From NCBI RefSeq assembly GCF_003987135.1, contig NZ_PIPJ01000004.1, positions 62,001 through 126,000 of the forward strand: a stretch of 64,000 nt of DNA. The letters run 5' to 3'. Origin of the DNA: Aliidiomarina iranensis. GTDB lineage: Bacteria > Pseudomonadota > Gammaproteobacteria > Enterobacterales > Alteromonadaceae. Of this stretch, positions 9,141-18,767 are shown in pieces; within the stretch, counting starts at the first letter, position 1, and every line of letters begins with the position of its first letter. Below the pieces are notes generated by a model. It was not told the origin of the DNA and ran no database searches. It saw only the letters and a list, made by a program, of their open reading frames with translations. Made by a program: the position numbers and the translations under genes.

Positions 9141-11659
9141 TGCGGCGCACTGTTTTTCGAAAGAACTCTATTACAGTAGGTATCACGCTTGCATGCGCGC
9201 TCTCCTTGAGCGCTTGTAGTGATAACGGGCAAGCGCCTGTTGCCGACAGTAACGATGAAATTTGGCCCTATATCGAATCACCAGTAGGGCTCAATAACGA
9301 AGTTGAAGCGCAAGTAAGCGAGATCATGGCTAGCATGACCTTGGAACAGAAAATTGCACAAATGATTCAGCCTGAAATTCGCGATATCACGGTAGAAGAT
9401 ATGCGCAAATACGGTTTTGGCTCGTATTTGAATGGCGGCGGTTCGTTCCCTAATAACGATAAGTATGCCACTCCAGATGATTGGATCGCTTTAGCCGAGG
9501 CCATGTATGAAGCCTCGGTTGACGATAGCCTCGATGGCTCAAGTATTCCTACTATGTGGGGCACCGATGCGGTTCATGGCCACAACAATGTGATTGGCGC
9601 TACTATCTTTCCTCACAACATTGGCTTAGGTGCGGCGAATAACCCAGAACTGATTGAACAAATAGCGGCCGCTACAGCTCGTGAAGTAATGGCTACCGGC
9701 ATTGATTGGGTGTTTGCGCCCACAGTTGCTGTGGCCAAGAACCTGAGGTGGGGCCGTGCTTATGAAAGTTACTCAGAAAACCCTGCCATTGTGCGCGATT
9801 ACGCCGCTGCCATTGTTACCGGCTTACAAGGTAACGTGGGCGAAGATTTTCTCGATGAGCAGCGGGTAATCAGCACCGTAAAACACTTTGTGGGTGATGG
9901 CGGTACCACCGATGGTATTGATCAGGGCAACACCGAAGTAGATGAGCAAACCTTATTTGATGTTCACGCGCAAGGCTATGTGGGTGGCTTGGGCGCCGGG
10001 GCGCAAACCGTGATGGCTACATTTAATAGCTGGAACGGCGAAAAAGTTCATGGCAGTCATTATTTACTTACTGAAGTTCTAAAAGAAAAAATGGGCTTCG
10101 ATGGTTTCGTGGTGGGTGATTGGAATGGCCACGGGCAAATTCCCGGCTGCACCAATTATGATTGCCCACAGGCAGCGAACGCTGGTTTAGATGTGTACAT
10201 GGTGCCCACTGATGCTTGGAAACCGCTCTATGAGAACCTGATTGAGCAAGTGCAAGCAGGCGTGATTCCGCAAGCACGCATTGACGATGCGGTGCGCCGA
10301 ATTTTACGTGTAAAGGTTCGGGCAGGTTTGTTTGAAAAACCAAGCCCGGCGAATCGGCCATTTGCTGGCAGAACTGATTTAATCGGTGCCGCTGAGCACC
10401 GGGAAATTGCGCGGGAAGCGGTGCGCCAATCGCTCGTATTATTGAAGAACAATGATCAGTTACTCCCGCTCGATCCTAAGCAACGCATTCTGGTAGCTGG
10501 CTCTGCGGCTGATCATATTGGCCAGCAATCCGGCGGCTGGACCATTAGTTGGCAAGGCACCGGCAATACCAACGAAGATTTCCCCGGTGGCACCTCGATT
10601 TATCAAGGCATTGCCGATCAGGTAGCTGCTGCCGGTGGGCAAATTGAACTCGCTGAAGATGGCCAATTCAACGAAACACCGGATGTGGCCATTGTTGTGT
10701 TCGGTGAGCAACCTTATGCCGAAGGTAATGGTGATATCGCCAATCTTGATTATCAACGTGGCAACGCCATTGATTTAGCTCTTTTGAATAACTTACGTGA
10801 GCAAGGTATTCCCGTAGTGAGCTTGTTTATCAGTGGCCGCCCTATGTGGGTGAACCCAGAAATCAATGCTTCCGATGCCTTTATGGCGGTGTGGTTGCCG
10901 GGCAGTGAGGGCCAGGGTGTGGCCGATGTTATTTTGCGTGATACCCAGGGCAACGTGCAGTTTGATGCTACCGGCCGCTTACCTTTTTCGTGGCCGGCTA
11001 CGCCAACCGCCGAGGAAACATTACTCGATTTAGGTATGGGGATGGCTTATGGCGATGCCAATATACTCAGCGAAACCTTATCGGAAGACATTGAAGAGAG
11101 CGAGCAAACCGAAGATTTAGTGATTTTCGAACGCGCTGTTCAGCAGCCATGGTTGTTGGAATTGAGCAACGCTGATACGCGCAGTATTGTGGCAAGCTCT
11201 GTTGAATCTTTGCGGGCGATACGCACCGAAACCTTTGATGATCAGGTGCAAGAAGATGCTCGGCGATTTGCCTTTGCCGGCACAGAACAAGCCAATTTCA
11301 GCTTAGTGACACCCTTCCCGCGCGATTTGCGGGCTTACAGCACGGAAAATAGTGCTTTAGCGGTAACATTAAAAAGCGAAATGGCGGTACCAAGCGATGT
11401 TACGCTCAACCTGTATTGTGGTGAGAATTGCAGCTTTAGCGCGAACATTGCAGGCGAGCTTGCCGAACTCCCAGAAAACCAATGGCAAACTTTGTACTTT
11501 AATTTAAGCTGCTTGGAAAGCGCTGGTTTTAATTTGGCGCAAGTGGGTAGCGCGTTTGGCCTTGGCACTGCTGAAACTTGGCAAGTGAGTTTTAACGATA
11601 TTCGCTTTGTACCTCAGGTTGCCGAAGATCAAGGGCAAACGCTCTGCCTCGGTAACTAA
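9140..11659 (+). CDS. GH3 exo-beta-glucosidase lipoprotein (ExoP-like)
   Basis: 839 residues from the ATG at 9140, which overlaps the permease stop by one base (TAATG) and has an AGGAGGT ribosome-binding site at 9127-9133. The longer open frame from 8942 merely lies over the permease gene. The N-terminus is a lipoprotein signal with lipobox LSAC (Cys26). The GH3 N-domain carries the nucleophile Asp327 in 'GFVVGDWNG', and 'KHFVGDGGTTDGIDQGN' is typical of exo-1,3/1,4-beta-glucanases such as ExoP. The C-domain is followed by a galactose-binding-like module from about residue 665. That module shares a pattern (aromatic-Trp-Gln-Thr-aromatic, AGFNL, G-x-G near the end) with the three C-terminal modules of the GH16 protein in this window. 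It should release glucose from laminarin oligomers in the periplasm. Confidence 0.93.
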   Translation: MRRTVFRKNSITVGITLACALSLSACSDNGQAPVADSNDEIWPYIESPVGLNNEVEAQVSEIMASMTLEQKIAQMIQPEIRDITVEDMRKYGFGSYLNGGGSFPNNDKYATPDDWIALAEAMYEASVDDSLDGSSIPTMWGTDAVHGHNNVIGATIFPHNIGLGAANNPELIEQIAAATAREVMATGIDWVFAPTVAVAKNLRWGRAYESYSENPAIVRDYAAAIVTGLQGNVGEDFLDEQRVISTVKHFVGDGGTTDGIDQGNTEVDEQTLFDVHAQGYVGGLGAGAQTVMATFNSWNGEKVHGSHYLLTEVLKEKMGFDGFVVGDWNGHGQIPGCTNYDCPQAANAGLDVYMVPTDAWKPLYENLIEQVQAGVIPQARIDDAVRRILRVKVRAGLFEKPSPANRPFAGRTDLIGAAEHREIAREAVRQSLVLLKNNDQLLPLDPKQRILVAGSAADHIGQQSGGWTISWQGTGNTNEDFPGGTSIYQGIADQVAAAGGQIELAEDGQFNETPDVAIVVFGEQPYAEGNGDIANLDYQRGNAIDLALLNNLREQGIPVVSLFISGRPMWVNPEINASDAFMAVWLPGSEGQGVADVILRDTQGNVQFDATGRLPFSWPATPTAEETLLDLGMGMAYGDANILSETLSEDIEESEQTEDLVIFERAVQQPWLLELSNADTRSIVASSVESLRAIRTETFDDQVQEDARRFAFAGTEQANFSLVTPFPRDLRAYSTENSALAVTLKSEMAVPSDVTLNLYCGENCSFSANIAGELAELPENQWQTLYFNLSCLESAGFNLAQVGSAFGLGTAETWQVSFNDIRFVPQVAEDQGQTLCLGN

Positions 11660-11669
11660 AAGAAATCTC

Positions 11670-11753
11670 GTAACTAAGTACTAGTAACTAAGTACAAGTA
11701 ACTAAGCACCAGTAACTAAGCACCAGTAACTAAGCACCAGTAACTACGTGCTA
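11670..11753 (+). repeat. Six 14-bp tandem repeats, TAACTAA-bearing
   Basis: Units GTAACTAAGTACTA, GTAACTAAGTACAA, three identical GTAACTAAGCACCA, and a diverged GTAACTACGTGCTA run directly head to tail. The GH3 gene itself ends in GGTAACTAA 10 bases upstream, so the unit looks derived from the gene's own last codons. Because 14 is not a multiple of 3 and each intact unit holds two TAA triplets, stops occur in every frame. Confidence 0.95.
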
Positions 11754-11764
11754 GCAAATAAAAG

Positions 11765-11795
11765 AAACCCCCCTCTCGCAAGAGAGGGGGGTTTT
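11765..11795. terminator. Bidirectional terminator between GH3 and the TonB receptor
   Basis: Perfect 13-bp stem AAACCCCCCTCTC (11765-11777) / GAGAGGGGGGTTT (11782-11794) closed by a GCAA tetraloop (GNRA type), with T on one side and A on the other. It separates convergent operons. Confidence 0.93.
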
Positions 11796-11834
11796 AATAT
11801 GCCTTCCGTGGCTATCCTACATGTCTACAAATAA

Positions 11835-11859
11835 GCACCGCCGTTCGAACGCACGGTGC
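11835..11859. other. Short inverted repeat after the TonB receptor gene
   Basis: GCACCG (11835-11840) / CGGTGC (11854-11859) with an inner GTTCGAAC palindrome, 12 bases beyond the receptor stop. On the minus strand it is followed by TTATTTG, so it may add a second terminator, but the T-tract is weak. Confidence 0.4.
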
Positions 11860-11870
11860 ATCTAACCCCA

Positions 11871-14843
11871 TTAGAAGTTGTAGCGCGCCCCCAATGTATA
11901 ACGCGGCCCATACTGGCGAGCAAATAAGAACTGCCGCTCATAACGCCCGTAACCTTGCTCAGTTTCATTAGTGAGGTTCAAACCCTCAAAGAAAACCGTT
12001 AGCTTATCGGTTACCGCATAACTTGCGTTCATATCCCATTGGCCAAATGATTTAGCGTACTGAGGTGGGCCCTCTGAAGAGCCTTGGGCTTGGCCAACAC
12101 CAATAAGGTAATCATCACGCCAAGCGTAAGTAACCTTCACCGATAACCCATGCTTTTCATAAAACGCTTGCAGGTTAGCGGAATCACCTAAGCCGGTGAG
12201 TGGCGATTGCTGCGTTAAACTTTCATTATCAAAATCAACATCACCGCTCACAATTGTGGCATTCACACCTAACCCAAAGCCTGATTCACCAAACACGTGT
12301 TGCAAGGCAAGCTCCATACCCTCTACTTTTTTGCTTTCAGTGTTGGTAGGCTGAGATATCTGCCAAGTAATCAAAGGATCATCACTACTCGGCTCAATCA
12401 CGCCATCGGCGTTACCAAATCCAAGATCTAACATTTCTTGGAAAATAGCGGTGCTGGTTGCCTGTTCGCCGCGCCCTTCGATCGATGCCACAGCTTGTTG
12501 ATAACGTGGCCCCTCGAAAATATCACGAAGGCCATCAACCGTGGTTTCCGTAATCGTACGCTGAATAAAGTTATCAACATCTTTGCGGAACACACCGATT
12601 GAAGCATAGCTGCCAATACCGTAGTAATACTCTAACGCCACATCAAAGTTGGTTGATTCAAACGGCAACAAGTTAGTGTTGCCTTGCCCGCCCGAACGAG
12701 AACCTGGGCGCGGGCTACCACTTAACGAGCGGCCACCGGCTAAATCACCAAGTGGTGCGCGGGCAATGGTTTTACCGTAAGAGAAACGGCCAACGATTTG
12801 ATCTGTGAATTCAATTTTAAAATCCAAATTCGGTAGCAATACATCGTTGCTGCCTTCTTGGGTTAGGAAGCTCACTTCATCTTGTGGTTCATATTGCATA
12901 ATCCACTCAGAAGCACTCACCCAATTCACCTGCCGTTCTACTCGCTGCCGAACTTGGCTGGTTACATCGGTAGTTTCGTAACGTAAACCCGCATTCAAAG
13001 TTACCGGCAAATCACGAATATAAAATTCCCAATCCGATTGCACAAAAATGGCATCGGTTACTTCGTTCACCGAGCTTTGGCTCGTAATACCGTTGATGTA
13101 TGGGTCGGCTAAATAGACATCATCGCCCATCAGCTCAGCGGTTAAAAACGCCTGCTGGCGAGCAACGGCTTCATCATAATCGTAGGTATAATAGTAATCG
13201 GTAAGCAAATCATTGCCGCCGCCGGTAAACTGATCTAAGAAGCTACCTGTGGCTTGCCGAGTAAACATGCTATCGGGGAAGATTTCCGGGAACGCTGGGT
13301 TAAACCCAGGGCCACCACGTAATCCACTCCAAGCCTCGTAACCACTCATTTCTTGGTCGGTGCGCGAAATACCAGCGGTGATTTGCGTAAGTGGAATATC
13401 AAACGTGCCGAAGTTTAACCAATTAGTTTGGAATTGATATTGCCGCACGGTTGATTCAGCCGGGCGGTGGAAAAACTGACTAAAGTTCGAATCAATTTCC
13501 CCGGGGCCCAATACGTTTGTGCCGTTATTCCAATTAATCTGCATTTGCGGAATATCGCCCACACGGTAATCATACATTTTCGAGCGGAGTTGATCAGAAC
13601 CCAGAATTACTTGGCCAAAATGGCCGCTTCCAGGATCGGCACCGTCATCAGTTTCTGTGCTTGAATCATGCACATCGAACCAAAAACTTAAGGTATCGCT
13701 GAAGGTGTATTCTAAGTTCAAACCGATGGAGCTCGATTTTACCTCAGTGGTGCCTTTTTCCGCAGTAAATGAACCATCATTACCTGCGATATCCGCATAA
13801 ATAGCGGTACCATCGGCATCCAATTCATACGCGTTAATATTGCCGCCAAATTCGTTCCAAATACCCCAACCGAACGATTCCGTGCCCGTTAAGCTGCGGC
13901 TACCGGTGTAATCGGTGGTGATCATAAGGTTATCCGTTGGTGCGAACTGCAACGTGAGCTGCCCATTCGTGCGTTCTTGGCTTACATCGGCAAAACCATA
14001 GTTCATGTCTTTTGGAAAGAAGTGGTTACCTACTCGATTACCATCATCATCGATAGGCCGAGGGTCTACCACATTTGCGGCATCCAAGTTAGTTGGTAAA
14101 GGCACGTTCGCCTGCCAACCCTGAATATTTGCCTGCTGAGTTTGGAAATCACGGCGATACTGAGAAATCGAGAACGCCACACCGAAGCGATTATCAGCAA
14201 AGCTATCACTGTAAATTGCTGCAACTTCCGGTGTTACATCATCGCCTTTCTCTACCGAAGAATCGTGAATACCTTTACCCAACAAAACAAAGTTTCGGCC
14301 CGAGCGTTCAAGTGGGCGCGTGGTAACAATGTTCACCGTTGCACCTAAACCACCACTTGGTGTTGCCGCGCGGCCCGTTTTATAAACCTCGAGGGCACTC
14401 ACATTCTCCGATGAAAGGTTTTCCATGTTAAACGAGCGTGTATAACCCGTGCCCGGCATTTGCCGGCCATTCAAGGTGATTAGATTAAACTCAGGGCCAA
14501 AGCCACGAACCGTAATCTGGCTACCTTCACCATTTACACGGCTTACTGTTACACCGGTAATGCGCTGTAATGATTCAGCTAAGTTAGTATCTGGAAATTT
14601 ACCCATTTCCTCAGCTGATATTGCATCCACAATACCGCTACTCGTGCGTTTAAAGTTCGTTGAACGCGCCAAGCTACCGAGGATACCGCGAACTTGCAGT
14701 ACCTCGATATTACGTGTTTCTTCAGTTTGTTCTTCTTGCTCCTGCTCAACATCTTGCGCGTATAGCGGTGTCATTAATCCTGCGGTGAGGATAACCGACA
14801 CGGCGGCAGCAACAGGGCTTTTCATAAACGTTATTTTTTTCAT
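11871..14843 (-). CDS. TonB-dependent outer-membrane receptor (laminarin/oligoglucan type)
   Basis: 990 residues. Signal peptide (about residues 7-29, ending LYAQ) and a plug domain with 'VDAISAEEMGKFPDTNLAESLQRITGVTVSR', 'ITVRGFGPEFNLITLNGRQMPG' and 'GGLGATVNIVTTRP'. This is the subfamily (TIGR01782-like) common in Xanthomonas, Caulobacter and Alteromonadales carbohydrate loci. The long beta-barrel ends in aromatic 'LGARYNF', the usual outer-membrane insertion signal. It starts 31 bases after the GH16 stop on the same strand, so both are transcribed from the promoter/operator near 17600. Probable role: energised uptake of oligosaccharides produced by the surface GH16 enzyme. Confidence 0.93.
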   Translation of the reverse strand: MKKITFMKSPVAAAVSVILTAGLMTPLYAQDVEQEQEEQTEETRNIEVLQVRGILGSLARSTNFKRTSSGIVDAISAEEMGKFPDTNLAESLQRITGVTVSRVNGEGSQITVRGFGPEFNLITLNGRQMPGTGYTRSFNMENLSSENVSALEVYKTGRAATPSGGLGATVNIVTTRPLERSGRNFVLLGKGIHDSSVEKGDDVTPEVAAIYSDSFADNRFGVAFSISQYRRDFQTQQANIQGWQANVPLPTNLDAANVVDPRPIDDDGNRVGNHFFPKDMNYGFADVSQERTNGQLTLQFAPTDNLMITTDYTGSRSLTGTESFGWGIWNEFGGNINAYELDADGTAIYADIAGNDGSFTAEKGTTEVKSSSIGLNLEYTFSDTLSFWFDVHDSSTETDDGADPGSGHFGQVILGSDQLRSKMYDYRVGDIPQMQINWNNGTNVLGPGEIDSNFSQFFHRPAESTVRQYQFQTNWLNFGTFDIPLTQITAGISRTDQEMSGYEAWSGLRGGPGFNPAFPEIFPDSMFTRQATGSFLDQFTGGGNDLLTDYYYTYDYDEAVARQQAFLTAELMGDDVYLADPYINGITSQSSVNEVTDAIFVQSDWEFYIRDLPVTLNAGLRYETTDVTSQVRQRVERQVNWVSASEWIMQYEPQDEVSFLTQEGSNDVLLPNLDFKIEFTDQIVGRFSYGKTIARAPLGDLAGGRSLSGSPRPGSRSGGQGNTNLLPFESTNFDVALEYYYGIGSYASIGVFRKDVDNFIQRTITETTVDGLRDIFEGPRYQQAVASIEGRGEQATSTAIFQEMLDLGFGNADGVIEPSSDDPLITWQISQPTNTESKKVEGMELALQHVFGESGFGLGVNATIVSGDVDFDNESLTQQSPLTGLGDSANLQAFYEKHGLSVKVTYAWRDDYLIGVGQAQGSSEGPPQYAKSFGQWDMNASYAVTDKLTVFFEGLNLTNETEQGYGRYERQFLFARQYGPRYTLGARYNF

Positions 14844-14874
14844 GATTCTGTTATCCGTTTTTGCGCTGTACGCG

Positions 14875-17514
14875 TTAAAAGTTGGTAATTTCTACGTTAT
14901 CGATTTGATATACCGTGCCCTGGCCCGTGCCCCAAGCTGGGAATACCATGATCACGTTGATGTCGGTTAAATCTAAACCCGCATCAAACATATCTTGCAA
15001 CGAGAACGTGAATCGCGCCCATTCCCCGGTAGCAGGCAACGAACCAAAGTTGCCATTAGCTAAAGGCACCTCAAATTCAGTAGCAGCACCGGTTGATTCC
15101 ACTTTGAATAGCCAATCGGTTTCGCCACCGCTAGGCTGTTGCACTATGCGCATATCAAAGCTAATCACACCGTTGCCCATTAACGAAGAAGCATCAAACG
15201 AAACATCTTCATCGGCTTGGAAGCCCAGCACGGTTTCAGGCCAGCCTGGAATTTCAAATTGTGCCACTGAACCATAGGGTTCGCCCGCATCAACTACCTG
15301 CGGTTCCGTGCCCGCACAGCAATCCCATAAATTCCACCCAGAAACGATGTTATTACGGAAAATGGTTAAACCTTCCATACCGGCACTTGGGTTGTAGATG
15401 CGTGCTTCATCAACCTGATAAACCGTGCCTTCACCCGTACCCCAAGCTGGGAACATCATCACCACATCAATTGCTGAAACATCAAGGCCTGCATCGCTTA
15501 AGGCTTGTAAGCTAAAGGTATAAGTAGCCCATTCACCCACCACTGGTGCTGTACCGCCGTTGCCATCTGCAAGCGGCAGCTCTACTTCTGTGGTGGCACC
15601 ATCCGATTCGATTTTAAACAACCAAGTAGCTTCAGAACTAAGCGGCGGTTCCACAACCTTCAAATCAAATTGCACTACACCATCAACCAGAATTGCGGTG
15701 GCATCGAATTGAATGCCGCTATCTTCTACCGGCTTAAAGCCCATTACAGTAGGCTCACCGCCAATGCTAAATTGGCCAACTGGGCCGCGCTCATCGTCTT
15801 CCACCACCATGGGCGAACTACCGGCACAACAATCCCACATAGGCCAATCTGGATTTTCAGCACCATCGAATAATACTAATTCTGGCGATGGCCCCAAGGG
15901 CGCTTCAATCTTCACGTTGGTAAGTAAATACTCGGCACCTTCACCGGTTCCCCAAGCAGGGAACACCATGATCACATCGATACCGGAAACATCTAAACCT
16001 GCATCCGCTAATTCTTGCAACCCATAGGTTACGGTTTGCCATTCGCCAGTAGCTGGGGCAACACCCTCTTCACTCGCGGTAATCGGCAACTCCACTTCGC
16101 TAGAGGTTTCATTACTTTCAATCTTAAATAGCCAAGTTGAATCGGCATTTGGCTGCGATAACACCTTAATATCAAACTTCACCTTGCCGTTTTCTAGAAT
16201 AGGCGTGGCATCAAATGGCGAAGGTGTACCTTCAGGATCCGTGATAAACGCTTCTCGCGATACAAACCCCATAACCGTAGGTTCTGAGCCCACAACGAAT
16301 TGATAGGCTGGGCCTCTTTCTTCGTCATCTACCAACTCAGGCGTTGAGCCACCGCAGCAATCCCATGCTGGCCAGCTTGGATTCGGCGTGCCATCAAAAA
16401 TAGTTAAGTTACGGGGAACACCATCAGAAGGCGGTGAAGGAATAGGTGCATCACCGGTTACATAAGTATCTTCATCTTTGTAGCCAGCGCGAATCGTTTC
16501 ACAACCACGGCCCGTATCTGGGTTCGAGGCGCATTCATATACGCGCACATAATCAACTTCAAAAGTTTGTCCATTGGTAAATGCCTCGGCATCGATGCCT
16601 AGCTCGTTTACGTTTTCAGGCCAATCGCCGCCAACCGCAAGGTTCAACAACAAATAAAAACGCTGATCAAAAGGCTCTGGGCCATACGAAACTTCTAAAT
16701 CACCCGTTGATTGATTAAAGAACTCAGCAAACCAACCACGATGGCGCAAACCTACTAGCTCACCACGGCTATTGGTGCGTGTTAATGATTGGGTTTGGGT
16801 TTGGTAAAGGTAACCATCAACATACCAACGAATTTCACCCTCTTGCCATTCAATGGCGTAGGTGTGGAAATCATCGGCTGGGCTAGCACCATCCGGTAAG
16901 GCATAATCTTTACCGGAATTAGAGTTATTCGGCCAATCACGGCCGTAATGTAGGGTACCGTAAACGCGAGTTTCTACCCCGCCATCTTCCGTTTCGGTAC
17001 CTAAATTAACCGCCTCAACAATATCGATTTCACCCGATTTTGGCCAACCACCGTACACTTCATCAGTTGGCATCATCCATGCAGCGGGCCACGTACCTTG
17101 GCCGCTTGGCATTTTCGCTCGCACTTCAATGCGGCCATACTTAAAATCACCTTTGTAACGGCTATTTAAGCGCGCCGACGTGTAGGGTAATTGCGCACCT
17201 TCCTCTGCAGGCAGAGCCACAATTTTTAGAGTACCATCGGATACAAAGGCATTTTCCGGATTATCGGTATAGCACTGTTGCTCTTGGTTACCACCACCGC
17301 GGCAATCCACTTCGAAGTTCCATTTATTGGTATCGATGCGGCCAGAATCAAATTCATCACTCCACACTAGCTGCCAATCTTCCACTGGCGCCGTTGTATC
17401 CACAGCTTCAAAATCGGAAACCGTTTTTACATCATCGCCGCCACCACAGCCTGCAAGGCCAAGGGCAACAACAATGGCAGCTAAAGAGCTTTTTATTGTT
17501 TTGCTGTTGTACAT
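14875..17514 (-). CDS. GH16 laminarinase-like lipoprotein with three repeated C-terminal modules
   Basis: 879 residues. Lipoprotein signal with lipobox LAGC (Cys23), short linker, then a GH16 catalytic domain (about 45-328). Its active-site motif GEIDIVEAV (161-169) carries nucleophile Glu162, Asp164 and acid/base Glu167. The inserted-Met-type GH16 motif of lichenases is not seen, and the context favours endo-1,3-beta-glucanase. Downstream are three homologous modules of about 165 residues (368-537, 545-706, 714-878). Each contains a WDCC(A/G)G motif, 'TVMGF'-like and 'WLFK(I/V)ES' strands, 'GEW..(Y/F)(G/S)LQ..(F/S/A)DAGLD', and 'PAWGTG(E/Q)G'. They look like carbohydrate-binding beta-sandwiches, each with a vicinal Cys pair. 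First gene of the operon with the TonB receptor. Likely displayed on the outer membrane. Confidence 0.93.
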   Translation of the reverse strand: MYNSKTIKSSLAAIVVALGLAGCGGGDDVKTVSDFEAVDTTAPVEDWQLVWSDEFDSGRIDTNKWNFEVDCRGGGNQEQQCYTDNPENAFVSDGTLKIVALPAEEGAQLPYTSARLNSRYKGDFKYGRIEVRAKMPSGQGTWPAAWMMPTDEVYGGWPKSGEIDIVEAVNLGTETEDGGVETRVYGTLHYGRDWPNNSNSGKDYALPDGASPADDFHTYAIEWQEGEIRWYVDGYLYQTQTQSLTRTNSRGELVGLRHRGWFAEFFNQSTGDLEVSYGPEPFDQRFYLLLNLAVGGDWPENVNELGIDAEAFTNGQTFEVDYVRVYECASNPDTGRGCETIRAGYKDEDTYVTGDAPIPSPPSDGVPRNLTIFDGTPNPSWPAWDCCGGSTPELVDDEERGPAYQFVVGSEPTVMGFVSREAFITDPEGTPSPFDATPILENGKVKFDIKVLSQPNADSTWLFKIESNETSSEVELPITASEEGVAPATGEWQTVTYGLQELADAGLDVSGIDVIMVFPAWGTGEGAEYLLTNVKIEAPLGPSPELVLFDGAENPDWPMWDCCAGSSPMVVEDDERGPVGQFSIGGEPTVMGFKPVEDSGIQFDATAILVDGVVQFDLKVVEPPLSSEATWLFKIESDGATTEVELPLADGNGGTAPVVGEWATYTFSLQALSDAGLDVSAIDVVMMFPAWGTGEGTVYQVDEARIYNPSAGMEGLTIFRNNIVSGWNLWDCCAGTEPQVVDAGEPYGSVAQFEIPGWPETVLGFQADEDVSFDASSLMGNGVISFDMRIVQQPSGGETDWLFKVESTGAATEFEVPLANGNFGSLPATGEWARFTFSLQDMFDAGLDLTDINVIMVFPAWGTGQGTVYQIDNVEITNF

Positions 17515-17570
17515 AACTGAGTTCCTGGTTGTTTACTCATGTTGTTTTTACGTTTTTTCTTATGAGGCGA

Positions 17571-17606
17571 GTTCTATTTTATGAAAGCGCTTTCATAAAA
17601 TAGAAC
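17571..17606. promoter_or_regulatory. Perfect 36-bp palindrome with central LacI-type operator, over the GH16 promoter
   Basis: The two 18-base arms GTTCTATTTTATGAAAGC and GCTTTCATAAAATAGAAC are exact reverse complements without a spacer. The centre ATGAAAGC/GCTTTCAT matches the operator at 7816-7831. On the minus strand a sigma-70 promoter fits exactly: -35 TTGACG (17620-17625), 17-bp spacer, -10 TATTTT (17597-17602). The operator core therefore covers the transcription start, a classical repression geometry. Confidence 0.88.
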
Positions 17607-17707
17607 AAGAAGGTTTTATCGTCAATCACTGAAGCTAAAAATTTGTTATTTTTTTGATCAACTCGCAGTAATAACGTGCAGGAAAATTACGCGCAGGAGC
17701 TTATGTA

Positions 17708-18715
17708 TCAGCAAGAAAGCCAATATCGGGTGGTATCCAGCATGCGCTGGCTAAAGCCCCACTCATTATCATACCAAGCCATAACCTTCACTAAACGGCC
17801 ACTTACACGCGTTTGGCTGGCATCAAAAATACATGAGCTTGGGTGATGATTAAAATCAGAAGATACCAAAGGCAACCGGTTCACACTCAACACTTGACCT
17901 AAATCTTCCTCTTTTGCCGCTTGTTCAAGAATGGCATTCACCGCCTCAACACTAGTTTCACGCTCAGCGATAAAGGATAAATCTACCAAAGATACATTCG
18001 GGGTTGGCACGCGAATCGCTAAACCATCAAACCTGCCCTGTAGTTCCGGAATAACCAAACCAACGGCGGCTGCCGCACCGGTTTTTGAAGGAATTAACGA
18101 AAGTGCCGCCGCTCGCGCACGTTGCGGATCGCTATGTAAGGCATCGGTAAGGTTTTGATCATTGGTGTAAGCATGCACGGTTGTCATCAAGCCATTTTCG
18201 ATACCCAAATGTTCATGTAACGGTTTTGCCATAGGTGCTAAACAGTTTGTTGTGCAACTGGCATTCGAAATAATTTGATGATCGGCGGTAAGTTCACAAT
18301 GATTTACGCCGTAAACAATAGTGGCATCAGCATTCTTTGCCGGTGCCGAGATCAACACTTTCTTCGCGCCCGCCTGCAAATGCAACGCGGCTTTTTCGCG
18401 CTCAGTGAAAAAGCCACTGCACTCATACACCACATCAATGGCCAAATCTTGCCACGGTAACTCCGCTGGGTTGCGGCAACTGAGCATTTGAATCCTATGC
18501 TGATCAAGCATAAGGTCGCCGTTTTCATGGCGTACATCGCAAGGCAGCTGGCCATGCACTGAATCATATTTCAGAAGATGCGCATGCACATCCCCATCGC
18601 CCAAATCGTTAATCGCTACAATTTCAATTTCATCACTTAAACCGCGCTCATACCACGCGCGCAAAATATTTTTACCGATTCGGCCAAACCCGTTAATCGC
18701 AACTCGTATTGTCAT
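17708..18715 (-). CDS. gap: Glyceraldehyde-3-phosphate dehydrogenase
   Basis: 335 residues. NAD-binding N-terminus '[17 protein letters not shown]', 'AINDLGD' with the acidic residue typical of NAD preference, catalytic Cys154 in 'NASCTTNC', and '[11 protein letters not shown]' of the phosphate site. It converts glyceraldehyde-3-phosphate, the Entner-Doudoroff product, to 1,3-bisphosphoglycerate. It lies 52 bases behind hexR on the same strand and is probably co-transcribed and under HexR control, as is common in marine gammaproteobacteria. An Epd-like erythrose-4-phosphate activity is less likely given the ED context. Confidence 0.93.
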   Translation of the reverse strand: MTIRVAINGFGRIGKNILRAWYERGLSDEIEIVAINDLGDGDVHAHLLKYDSVHGQLPCDVRHENGDLMLDQHRIQMLSCRNPAELPWQDLAIDVVYECSGFFTEREKAALHLQAGAKKVLISAPAKNADATIVYGVNHCELTADHQIISNASCTTNCLAPMAKPLHEHLGIENGLMTTVHAYTNDQNLTDALHSDPQRARAAALSLIPSKTGAAAAVGLVIPELQGRFDGLAIRVPTPNVSLVDLSFIAERETSVEAVNAILEQAAKEEDLGQVLSVNRLPLVSSDFNHHPSSCIFDASQTRVSGRLVKVMAWYDNEWGFSQRMLDTTRYWLSC

Positions 18716-18767
18716 ATCTACTCCACATCACTTGTTCAACATATGTTGTTCAAAATCATTGGCCTTA

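Noticed and set aside
11670-11753. Possible CRISPR array
   Set aside because: The units are 14 bp, directly adjacent and without variable spacers; no cas gene is present.
18731-18753. TTGTTCAAC...TTGTTCAA repeat with CAACATATGTTG palindrome between hexR and gap as an operator
   Set aside because: It does not match the HexR consensus and no regulator can be assigned; probably chance.
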